Source of the DNA: JBDIVL01 sp039794405
Lineage (GTDB): Bacteria; Planctomycetota; Brocadiia; Brocadiales; Brocadiaceae
Direction of reading: 5' to 3'
Assembly: GCA_039794405.1 (NCBI GenBank)
Contig: JBDIVL010000017.1
Span: 10,083-74,082 of the forward strand
Length of the DNA stretch: 64,000 nucleotides
Shown here piece after piece: positions 9,236 to 17,069 of this stretch. The position numbers and the translations under genes were made by a program. Position 1 is the stretch's first letter; the number at the start of each line of letters is the position of its first letter. The notes beneath the pieces were generated by a model. It saw nothing but the letters and a program-made list of their open reading frames with translations, did not search any database and was not told where the DNA came from.

Positions 9236-10750
9236 ATGCCAAATATCTTAGAAGAAGTTGAAATCCAACTCCATTTATGGCCATGGTCGGTTGAAATACC
9301 TGAAGAGAGCGAAGACTTAACAGGTGGCTGTGTTGAATTTCCTTTTTATGGCAGTCCCGTTTTATCGATATCTCGCGAAGCCAAATTGTATATTCCCTCA
9401 CGTATGGAACAATTCAAGCAATTAGGAATTCCTTATGATAATGCGCGTTATCAGGTATATGAAACTCCCCATGGTATTTTAGCAGATCAAACAGCGCCAA
9501 AAAAATTAAGGGTTCGTGTTGTTGATAAAACCTTTAATCTTGAATTTAATGCAAAAGGTGCAGCTAAAAGATTTATCCCAGATAGTTCGAATCCTTCCCA
9601 AAAAACTCGCACTGCCATACACATTAATGACTGGTCTCAGGTCTTTGATGACTTGCTTGATAAAGCTACTGATTCTAAGGGTGAATATACCTCAGAAATA
9701 TCATGGTCAGTTATTCTCGATTATTTGAATGAAATAAAAAAAGATGCCATAAAAGAACCGAGAAAGGCCTTAATAGTAAGTATAGCAGAAGATATGATAA
9801 ATCGCCTTCCAGTAACGGTTGCCTCTGCGAGAAAAATACTTTTGCGTTATCGTGATCTTGTCCCAATTCATCGTTTTCAGGAAAGCGATGTACATTGCTT
9901 ACGATGGTATGTGCAGCAGCCGGGAGGAACGGAAGAAGAAAAGGCAGGAAACAAACAACGGCTTCTTGCCGTAGTCCGGAAGGAGTCCTTTAATACCCTT
10001 GAAAACCAGGTATTGAAAGATTTCATTAATCGGTGCTACCTTGAATCATCACGTTACTTACAGAGCGAACTTCCTCCGGACAAGAGTAACTCTACCAGAG
10101 CAATGCTCGTACAGAGTTATAGAGGGATTTGTAATATTTCTATGAAAGAAACTATCTTTGAAGAGGTTGTAAAACCACCTCATAGTATTCAGCCGAATTA
10201 TGTACTTCAGCAGGATACTCGATATAAAAAAGTCTGGGAGTGGTATAAAAAATTGTTAAGACGCGAACATACGGAAGACAGCCTATGGGACTGGCAGCCA
10301 AGGACATGGGCGGACGTAGTGCGATTATTAATAGGCGCAGCACTCATGAATTATGGAGTGAGAAAAAAGGAAAAACAAGAAATACAGCATGGATTCTTAT
10401 TTGAGCCTCTGGCTAAAGCCCCGCTCCATTTGAGATTAGAACAAGAACGAGGGAGCCGCATCATTCCTGATGCCTTACCAGGCCCTTTCCTCATTACTAG
10501 AGTTGTTAATGGTACGCTATGTGAAAAAATGGTGCTTGAGATAGTTCATCCTGATATTGCTCAAAAACATCAAATACTTACCCACCTTGGAAGGGTTGGT
10601 GGGCACCTCTATATGGTTCTGTATCCATTGGGTACTTGCAGTATTAAAAAGAGGGTTTTTGTCTTCTGGAGCGTAAATGGCGCAGGGGGTATTGAAGAGG
10701 ATAGTGATAAGATGGGGACTTCTGCATATAAAGCTATGGCACCATTATAG
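9236..10750 (+). CDS. DUF2357 (McrC-like) protein, frame broken near its 3' end
   Basis: 504 aa in the main frame from ATG 9236, with no clear ribosome-binding site. An N-terminal beta-rich part is followed by the DUF2357 core around 200-290 (RYRDLVPIHRF, then RKESFNTLENQVLKDFINR). Family members are McrC-type partners of McrB GTPases and usually end in a PD-(D/E)XK nuclease. Here P411-D412 is present but the expected D/E-x-K strand reads L-E435-I-V-H-P, without the lysine, so nuclease activity may be lost. The main frame stops at 10750, but coding-like sequence continues in the +1 frame to 10964 and overlaps the next start by eight bases, as expected of the original stop. A frameshift (sequencing, mutation or, less likely, programmed) between about 10685 and 10750 is therefore likely. 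Confidence 0.75.
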   Translation: MPNILEEVEIQLHLWPWSVEIPEESEDLTGGCVEFPFYGSPVLSISREAKLYIPSRMEQFKQLGIPYDNARYQVYETPHGILADQTAPKKLRVRVVDKTFNLEFNAKGAAKRFIPDSSNPSQKTRTAIHINDWSQVFDDLLDKATDSKGEYTSEISWSVILDYLNEIKKDAIKEPRKALIVSIAEDMINRLPVTVASARKILLRYRDLVPIHRFQESDVHCLRWYVQQPGGTEEEKAGNKQRLLAVVRKESFNTLENQVLKDFINRCYLESSRYLQSELPPDKSNSTRAMLVQSYRGICNISMKETIFEEVVKPPHSIQPNYVLQQDTRYKKVWEWYKKLLRREHTEDSLWDWQPRTWADVVRLLIGAALMNYGVRKKEKQEIQHGFLFEPLAKAPLHLRLEQERGSRIIPDALPGPFLITRVVNGTLCEKMVLEIVHPDIAQKHQILTHLGRVGGHLYMVLYPLGTCSIKKRVFVFWSVNGAGGIEEDSDKMGTSAYKAMAPL

Positions 10751-10964
10751 TCTAAGTGCAAGACGTAGGGAACAGGGATTTCCCCTGCTTAAAGAAGGGA
10801 TGATAATTGCAAGTTCATTGAAAGTACAGGATAGTATATTCTTTCATGGCAATAAGGAAAAGTTGCCTGTGTTAATTGTCCCTGCTGCTCCAGAGACGTG
10901 GGCTTCTGCCATAGATAATCTCTGTGTTGCAATAGAGAAAATGTTGAAACAATGCTATGAGTAA
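10751..10964 (+). other. Probable frameshifted C-terminal segment of the DUF2357 gene
   Basis: This is the continuation of the McrC-like gene in the +1 frame. It reads SLSARRREQGF, then ends with PVLIVPAAPETWASAIDNL and IEKMLKQCYE. It has no start site of its own worth the name. Its stop (10962-10964) overlaps the ATG of the Hsp70-like gene at 10957, the arrangement of a translationally coupled gene pair. A run of five G at about 10685 is a plausible place for the indel. Confidence 0.6.
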
Positions 10965-13554
10965 GATTATTGGATGTTCTTTTGACGGTTTGAAGGATCG
11001 TTTTTTTGTTAATGGGGTTCAATCACCAAAGAGCAATGATTTTTGCCTGGCCGATGTCATTCTTCCTTCACAATACGGGGGAAAGTTTTTGGTGCGTGAT
11101 GAAGCAAAACAAAATCGTATCTCATGCGGATTACACTGGCCTCCAGATGCCGGCATTTTAGAAGGTCATTTGAGACGAGTCCCTGTTTCATGGGCGTGGA
11201 GGTTATTGGTTGATGCTAAAGACAAATTTGTACGATGGAATGTAGGAAATGGAGTTTCTTTTAATATCAGCAAGATTTTAGCAGAGCATATTAGTGGACG
11301 CTTAGGCGATGATGGGAAGAATGCAGATTATGTCGTTATTGCAATACCTAATCACCTTGATGAATTTGGGCAAGAATCACTGATAAAAGACCTTGCATCT
11401 CTGGGAATTGTTTCGCATGCGGCCGAGAAGAAACCATGTCTTTTATGGAGACCAGTTGCGGCAGCATTAGCATGGTTAGATAAAGTCCAGGATCAATTTG
11501 AAAAACCGATACCACAAAATGATTTTATCCTTGTAGTGCATATAGGTTCTGACTGTATTGAATTTACCACCTTCCGTTTGAGGGAAAGAGAATACAATAA
11601 CAAGCGATTTTTAGTACCACTTCGTGAGCAACCTAAAGTTGAGGTTCCCTTATGTGGCAGTGATTGGGTAACAGAGCTTATTCGGCATGCGTTTAAGACT
11701 GACGATCCTATAGCCATCTGGGAGATATTTACTAATTTTCCTGAGATATGGGAAACCCTGGCACAACGTCCATGGAATAAAGAAAAGTTGCCAAGGGTGT
11801 GGAGTCAAGGGAAATCTGAAAATACATGGGAATGGGACTTGTGGGAACCAGAAGAAAATCTACGTGATGTAATATGGCAATTAGAAGTGAGGGTTTCACA
11901 ATGCCTGGAAGAATTGACAAAGAAAAATTGTGGCCACAAACGTCATATTTTACCTTATAACTCATGGCAGGAACTTTTTCAAAAATGCATTCTCGATTTA
12001 TTAAATAATCATATAGGTGGCAAACTCCGGGGAGTTATACTCAGTGGTACACTTGCCTCTGTTAATCCTACTTTCTGGCTTAGGGGTGTTGTGAATTTGT
12101 TGGAATCAAGGGGGTTATTATGCGCATTTTCAAAAATGGCAGAACTCGGTCAAATTTGGGTTCCTCCCTTTGATATAGATGTAGTATCAGAAGGAGCATA
12201 CATATACGGTGAACGATTATTGTTGGGAGAACCTACTTATCTTGATACACTTACACAATTATATACTTTAGCAAATAAGAGGGGTAAGCAAGTTTGGGTA
12301 TCATTATTGAAAGAAGATGAACTCGAAATTGCAGGTAGTAAATTGCATCAAAATAAAATTAAAAAAATATTTAGTTTAAATCGTGGAAAAATTTTGAATG
12401 CTTTATTAAAAAAGGGTGATAGTAAGGTGTTCAAAGAAACAAAATTCCATTTTCCTTATGCACCATTAAAGGATATGCCATTGGATGTACATGTACGTAT
12501 GGCATCTGCTGGTGGACTTGCGCAAGTGGAATTGGTTCCAGAGGAAAAGGAATTTTTAGGTGGCGCAAGAATATTTTTAGATTACAACAACATGGAAGAA
12601 ACAGAAACTCTTCCACAACCAAAACTAGGATTTCCTCCGATAACAAATATGCAAACCGACCCGAATGATGCGAAGATTTTAAATCCGAATTTTCAAGAAT
12701 TATGTAATAATTTTCTGAATAAAGATATAAACAATCCAGAATATATTCGGATTGTTCGTAAACTTAGAGATAAGTTACGAGAGCCAGCTCAATTCAGAAA
12801 TGACCAAGATAAGTTGATTATCGGTAAAGTAATTAACCAAGATGGGAAGACGGGTAACCCAGAGGGGCAAAAAATTATTGATAAAATATCAAAAAAATTA
12901 GGGGATGATTTAAATATAGCCGTATCGCGCAAATTGGATAGTAGAATTGAGAAAGTAATTTGTTCTGCTGCAACATGGCTTTTTGGTGCGGCATCTTCTG
13001 AAATATATATGTACTTAAGAAAAATATTAGAGAAGGAAAAGGAAATTGTAATAAATAGACACACAATAGATGGTGCAGGACGATGTTTTAAAGAAGATAA
13101 CGACATGAGGCTTTTTTATAGAGCCGCAGCCCGTCAAAACCAATTTAATATCTATTGGATGTGTGCAATCTGGAGAATTTTATCTTTACGGGAATATGCA
13201 CCCGATATAATGGAAAGGTCGCATGCGGAAAAGTTTGTTAAAGATGCACTAAAGATTATGGAAGCAGAGGCAAGTCAAAATATATATGCTAACAAGTTTT
13301 TTCAAGCTGTGAGAATGTTTCTTTATGTTTTACGGTTTAGAATAAAGGAGCCAACATTTTTATCTTATGATTCACCGACTGATAAACAACTATTTGATAA
13401 AATTATTAATTGTCTTAAGGAGGCTCAGAGGCATAAAAATCGTGCTGCGGAATTATTGAAAGAAATCGAGAAGTACATGAAGCGTGAAGGAGAACCTATT
13501 ATAAATATCGATGAAGGTTTTGAAGAATTTTGCAGCGATGATGAACAGGAGTAA
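10957..13554 (+). CDS. Hsp70/actin-like ATPase of the defence-like operon
   Basis: 865 aa. Elements of the actin/Hsp70 fold are visible: a phosphate-1-like opening SKIIGCSFDGLKDRFFVNG; ADYVVIAIPNHLDEFGQE near 126-143, where Hsp70s have VITVPAxF; a phosphate-2-like strand ILVVHIGSDCIEFTTF at about 191-206; and an adenosine-like loop RGVILSGTLASV at about 358-369. The catalytic acidic residues are not obviously those of DnaK, and the C-terminal 400 residues are not recognised. The tail ends in an acidic run (EEFCSDDEQE). It overlaps the preceding gene by eight bases and closes the operon. Hsp70-like proteins have been reported in some CoCoNuT-type operons, as I recall; here it may control assembly of the McrB-like complex. 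Fold call moderately sure, function inferred. Confidence 0.65.
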   Translation: MSKIIGCSFDGLKDRFFVNGVQSPKSNDFCLADVILPSQYGGKFLVRDEAKQNRISCGLHWPPDAGILEGHLRRVPVSWAWRLLVDAKDKFVRWNVGNGVSFNISKILAEHISGRLGDDGKNADYVVIAIPNHLDEFGQESLIKDLASLGIVSHAAEKKPCLLWRPVAAALAWLDKVQDQFEKPIPQNDFILVVHIGSDCIEFTTFRLREREYNNKRFLVPLREQPKVEVPLCGSDWVTELIRHAFKTDDPIAIWEIFTNFPEIWETLAQRPWNKEKLPRVWSQGKSENTWEWDLWEPEENLRDVIWQLEVRVSQCLEELTKKNCGHKRHILPYNSWQELFQKCILDLLNNHIGGKLRGVILSGTLASVNPTFWLRGVVNLLESRGLLCAFSKMAELGQIWVPPFDIDVVSEGAYIYGERLLLGEPTYLDTLTQLYTLANKRGKQVWVSLLKEDELEIAGSKLHQNKIKKIFSLNRGKILNALLKKGDSKVFKETKFHFPYAPLKDMPLDVHVRMASAGGLAQVELVPEEKEFLGGARIFLDYNNMEETETLPQPKLGFPPITNMQTDPNDAKILNPNFQELCNNFLNKDINNPEYIRIVRKLRDKLREPAQFRNDQDKLIIGKVINQDGKTGNPEGQKIIDKISKKLGDDLNIAVSRKLDSRIEKVICSAATWLFGAASSEIYMYLRKILEKEKEIVINRHTIDGAGRCFKEDNDMRLFYRAAARQNQFNIYWMCAIWRILSLREYAPDIMERSHAEKFVKDALKIMEAEASQNIYANKFFQAVRMFLYVLRFRIKEPTFLSYDSPTDKQLFDKIINCLKEAQRHKNRAAELLKEIEKYMKREGEPIINIDEGFEEFCSDDEQE

Positions 13555-14034
13555 TTAGCATCAATTCTAACTAAATTGAGTAGTGTCTTCAGAGGTTTTT
13601 ACAATTAAATTGCCGAACGAAACCATTTTTACCTGTTGGCAACTTTAGGTTTTTCTAGATTTAAATGCAAATCTTTATAGTATTGGACTGTTAGGTTATC
13701 CACTTCAATTCATATAATGACTTTACAGTGTTTTAGATTTAAAATAGAAAGTAATGGTTATTAAAAGAAACATATGCCGCAGGTAAAAGAGATAATCCAA
13801 ACATAATTTACTAATATTCTCACAGTCTTTTATTGTTTAATCCATTCGTTAGGAATTTAGCCAACCTTATTAATATACTTACCTTAGGGCATCATTAAAC
13901 TTCTTTCTATGCTTCTCTTTTAAAATAACTATAACCATACTAAATTTGTTGTATACGTATGCTTCTGAACCGGGTTCTATTCTACAAGTAATCCAAAAAC
14001 AAAACCGAACAAAACGAATCAGAATTTGATTACA
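13555..14034. other. Intergenic stretch downstream of the operon
   Basis: About 480 bases of AT-rich sequence after the Hsp70-like gene. I see no gene, no strong hairpin with a T-tract and no tRNA in it. Confidence 0.5.
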
Positions 14035-14208
14035 TCAGACATAAGCATGGATAAACCATTCCTGTTCAATGCATACGGGGACAGGGTTTATCCGTGCCAC
14101 CCCTTTAACGTTAAAATCCTCAACGTATACAGAACCTAAGTAATGTTCGGTTTCATCCTTTGATACGATACATAACGTGCTCACAAAATGTGATTTATTT
14201 AAAAACAT
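14035..14208 (-). CDS. Short hypothetical protein (57 aa)
   Basis: An open frame of 57 codons starts at ATG 14208 on the reverse strand. The translation has a balanced, protein-like composition (FVSTLCIVSKDETEHYLG, GVARINPVPV, EQEWFIHAYV), unlike the surrounding non-coding sequence. There is no clear ribosome-binding site, and the start lies only four bases from the first arm of a REP-like inverted repeat. It may be a genuine small gene or the end of a gene interrupted by that repeat. No family is recognised. Confidence 0.4.
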   Translation of the reverse strand: MFLNKSHFVSTLCIVSKDETEHYLGSVYVEDFNVKGVARINPVPVCIEQEWFIHAYV

Positions 14209-14211
14209 GAA

Positions 14212-14382
14212 CCCCGAAGGGGTAAAATGATTATAGAAGAAAAAGTGGAAACAATACCCAATCCCAAAGGGATGGCATAATGACCTCCACGTGGGACATT
14301 TCGTGGAAAAACAAACATATCACCCATTAGGGGTTTATCGCAGGTTTTTTGTAATCGTCTATAATCATTTCATCCCTTCGGG
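14212..14382. repeat. REPIN-like pair of inverted repeats
   Basis: Arms at 14212-14237 and 14358-14382 are reverse complements apart from a few mismatches. Each holds a small CCCGAAGGG-type palindrome followed by a shared ATGATTATAGA. A third related palindrome (TCCCAAAGGGA) lies between them near 14262. Such paired palindromes resemble REP doublets mobilised by Y1 (RAYT) transposases; none is encoded nearby. Confidence 0.6.
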
Positions 14383-14607
14383 ATTCGTTGCTTCTTCGTG
14401 GAAGGCGGTTTGAATATTACAATCTATGAGCCTTCTCAATATATCATAAACCTGCTTGGAGGATATTGTCAGATTATATAAATGAGAGATAATGTGCAAA
14501 AGATGATAAGTTTAATATCTTTCTCAATGCTATTTCTCCAATTTTTTCTGTTCTCTTTTACATAATCCTCTGTCGAAATATTTCTCCGCCCTTATAATTT
14601 TGCTACA

Positions 14608-15126
14608 TTAATTATCTTTACAGAAAGATACTGCATGTTTGAATGCTTTAGCAATGTTTAATGCCATATCCTTTGCAAAAATTGGAAAATCTATAACAAT
14701 GATATTTTTCCTTCCCTGTTCTTTTGTTATTTCAGGATTATCACCATTTTGAATTTGTTCAAAGATTACCTGATCTTTTTCCGTTTCAATAACAAGCTTT
14801 ACGTACTCACCTCTTTGCTTTGTGTATACTCTAACAACATCAGATAGATTAAATCCATATTTCCTCATACCTTTAAGAGTAATAATCAAATTACATAAAT
14901 TATCTGTATTATATGATAACTCCCAATAAGACACAGAATCTGAATCATGATTATTATCCTGGTTTTCCTCGAAAAGATAACTGAAAATATTACCACGATT
15001 TTCCTGCGTATATTGGGGAATTTTTATCTGCAACCAATCCAATGTTTCTTTGAGAGTTGGATCGCCTGCAAAACAAAAATTTCTCATTAACAATATGGCA
15101 ATAGTTAAAAACATTTTTAATTTCAT
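14608..15126 (-). CDS. Small exported hypothetical protein
   Basis: 172 aa with a signal peptide: charged MKLK, a hydrophobic stretch FLTIAILLM, and a likely cleavage after FCFA. The mature part is about 150 residues, mixed alpha/beta and rich in acidic residues, with no conserved motif that I can name. Probably periplasmic. It follows the glycosyltransferase gene by 20 bases on the same strand and may be co-transcribed. Confidence 0.55.
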   Translation of the reverse strand: MKLKMFLTIAILLMRNFCFAGDPTLKETLDWLQIKIPQYTQENRGNIFSYLFEENQDNNHDSDSVSYWELSYNTDNLCNLIITLKGMRKYGFNLSDVVRVYTKQRGEYVKLVIETEKDQVIFEQIQNGDNPEITKEQGRKNIIVIDFPIFAKDMALNIAKAFKHAVSFCKDN

Positions 15127-15146
15127 GCAATTTTTTCGGCGATTAT

Positions 15147-16325
15147 TTACATTTTGTAGAGATTTTCGATAAGTTGTAACATTTTTTGAGTGCGAATTTC
15201 GTACGTATGCATTTGGGCTACTGAAATACGTTCTGCTAACGATATGGTGTTTCCTTTTAAGATTTCATCGATACAAGTAACAAAGTCCTGGGGTGTTTGT
15301 GCTATATGGACAACATTTCGGTATTCGCGCAGCGCCGGCAGATCGACACTAACAACTGGCTTTCCTGATGCCAGATATTCAAAAAACTTCATGGGAAACA
15401 TAGATTCTGTATAGGTATTTAACATGTTGGGTAAAATGGCGACATCAAACCCTTTCAGATAACCGGGTAATTCGTCGTAAGATCGTGGACCCATGAGATG
15501 AATATTCGGCACGTTTTGAAGTAAATTGCTCTTCGTCCATGGATCGCCTTCACCTATTTTTCCAATGAGCACAATGGACCAATCGCTTCTCTTTTCTGCT
15601 ATGAAGCGTAGAAGTCTGAAATCCATTTTGTAATCGGTAATAGCTCCAATGAACCCTATACGGGGACCAGGGATTTTCAGGAGGTCATATGGAATAATAG
15701 TGGATTCACTGCGGGCTTTTGAAAAGTGCTTAAAATCAGCGACGTTGGGAAAATAATGGGTATTAGGGTTCCACCTCTTTTGCATTTCAGTTAATTTCTG
15801 CGACGTAGTAAAAACAAGATGCGATTGTTTTGCTAAGTCTTGCTCTCCCCGTTCGAGTATATTTCCTGGCATACACGGCTGCGCCTTTATATCATCAACA
15901 CAATGGTAAATGATTTTCTTAAAATCTTTTACATGTAATAAATGGAGTGTCAAAGGGTTATATGTCCATAAAATTTCTTGTTTCATTCCCCTTCTGTTCA
16001 TATAGAACTTAAGCATTATGGATAAGAGGAGCTTATTAAATCGGCGTATGAGAGGATTATGCTGAAGAGGAATAGTTGGTGGTGACCAGACCCAAATATT
16101 TTTCTGTACCTGCTGCGGGCCTATAGCTGATTTATACAGGCGTTTAAAAATCCTTCCGATATCCTGCGTGCTTGTGCTTGGACGCCGCAAACCAAGGGAA
16201 TCGATGTAAAATACCTTATATCCTGATGCTGCAAGTTGAACTGCGACGTGTTGTTTATTAGTCCAAAATGGGTTGTTCCAATCGGCGGTAGAGAGTAAAA
16301 CTATATCTCGTTGTTGTGTGTTCAT
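15147..16325 (-). CDS. Glycosyltransferase, GT4-like (GT-B fold)
   Basis: 392 aa. The N-terminus (IVLLSTADWNNPFWTNKQH) and the region RIGFIGAITDYKMDFRLL followed by DWSIVLIGKIG match the TuaH-like group of GT4 glycosyltransferases. The donor-site region near the C-terminus reads MFPMKFFEYLASGKPVV, in which the glutamate of the usual E-x7-E motif is seen at FEYLASG. Such enzymes move a sugar from a nucleotide donor to a polysaccharide or lipid acceptor at the inner face of the membrane. No polysaccharide cluster is adjacent, so the product is unknown. ATG 16325 is the first start; there is no strong ribosome-binding site. Confidence 0.8.
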   Translation of the reverse strand: MNTQQRDIVLLSTADWNNPFWTNKQHVAVQLAASGYKVFYIDSLGLRRPSTSTQDIGRIFKRLYKSAIGPQQVQKNIWVWSPPTIPLQHNPLIRRFNKLLLSIMLKFYMNRRGMKQEILWTYNPLTLHLLHVKDFKKIIYHCVDDIKAQPCMPGNILERGEQDLAKQSHLVFTTSQKLTEMQKRWNPNTHYFPNVADFKHFSKARSESTIIPYDLLKIPGPRIGFIGAITDYKMDFRLLRFIAEKRSDWSIVLIGKIGEGDPWTKSNLLQNVPNIHLMGPRSYDELPGYLKGFDVAILPNMLNTYTESMFPMKFFEYLASGKPVVSVDLPALREYRNVVHIAQTPQDFVTCIDEILKGNTISLAERISVAQMHTYEIRTQKMLQLIENLYKM

Positions 16326-16442
16326 CGGTTTGTTATTTTAGAAAAATTTTTTATTAGAATTGTTGCTTACCTAAAATTCGATTTCTGGTAACAATTTCGT
16401 TTTTTGAAAAATTCCTGATATTAACAATGTATTACATGCAGC

Positions 16443-16471
16443 GTAGGGGCAGGTTTTAAACCTGCCCCTAC
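16443..16471. repeat. Palindromic REP-like repeat
   Basis: A near-perfect palindrome: GTAGGGGCAGGTTT and its reverse complement around a one-base centre. Sequences of this wording are common dispersed repeats in bacterial genomes. It lies 117 bases upstream of the glycosyltransferase start. Confidence 0.7.
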
Positions 16472-16544
16472 AATAAATAACACTCATACTTAAAATATTT
16501 ACTGTAAATGTCAATATAAATTTTTGGATCTTCTCCGGTGCAAT

Positions 16545-16570
16545 GGTGGATTAAGCGGAGCAAATCCACC
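16545..16570. repeat. Short inverted repeat (REP-like hairpin)
   Basis: Arms GGTGGATT and AATCCACC enclose a ten-base loop AAGCGGAGCA. It has the typical form of a dispersed intergenic REP hairpin. Confidence 0.55.
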
Positions 16571-17026
16571 AAATGGATAAACCCCCCGATCTTTATCTCG
16601 TTCCAGTGTTCTCAGACTGTATCAAATGAACGATTTTACTTTATTTTGAAATATGAGAGGTCTATAAAGACATTTTTTGGGTTGCAACCATTACTGTGCA
16701 ATCCATATCATCTTGGAAACATATCCGATTATTATAGTAAATATGATGGAGAGCGTTGTTACGAGTGGATAAGTAAATCAGGCCGCTCCTCTGGAGCTAA
16801 ATAGACTATTCGTATTCAATGCTATAAACAGTTGACTCCGATAGAGCCATGGGAATTCAAAACCAGTCTAGCCTATAATGTAGTCACGGTAGGAATGATT
16901 TGTTTGGAGATAAAAATGTCCTGGAGCGGCATAGCTGCAACGAAAATCTTCGGTATGGAATAGTGGAGTAATGGATTATTGCTGTTGAGTTTTCACTTCG
17001 TTCAACCCAACCTGCTCAAACTTATA

Positions 17027-17055
17027 GGCACGGCAGAGTAAAAAACTGCCGTGCC
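17027..17055. repeat. Strong hairpin downstream of the BNR protein gene
   Basis: Arms GGCACGGCAG and CTGCCGTGCC with a nine-base A/T-rich loop lie 15-43 bases past the stop of the reverse-strand gene ending at 17070. The stem is strong enough to act as a transcript end or 3' stabiliser, but the T-run is in the loop and not after the stem, so a standard intrinsic terminator is doubtful. Confidence 0.5.
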
Positions 17056-17069
17056 TGTTGAATGTAAAT

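Larger units (their letters stand above)
16326..17069. other. Intergenic stretch rich in short palindromes
   Basis: No convincing gene is seen. An 88-codon frame at 16538-16804 begins inside a palindrome and does not look like a protein. Three hairpins lie here, listed separately at 16443, 16545 and 17027. Confidence 0.55.

Noticed and set aside
2035..13554. Zorya or Druantia system
   Set aside because: The anchored coiled-coil protein lacks MotA-like spans and there is no OmpA-like ZorB; no DruE-type helicase is present. McrB plus DUF2357 fits better.
16538..16804. An 88-codon open frame on the + strand
   Set aside because: Starts inside a hairpin repeat, lacks a ribosome-binding site and has no recognisable motif.
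17027..17055. Intrinsic terminator for the BNR protein gene
   Set aside because: The stem is strong but the T-run lies in the loop; listed as a hairpin only.
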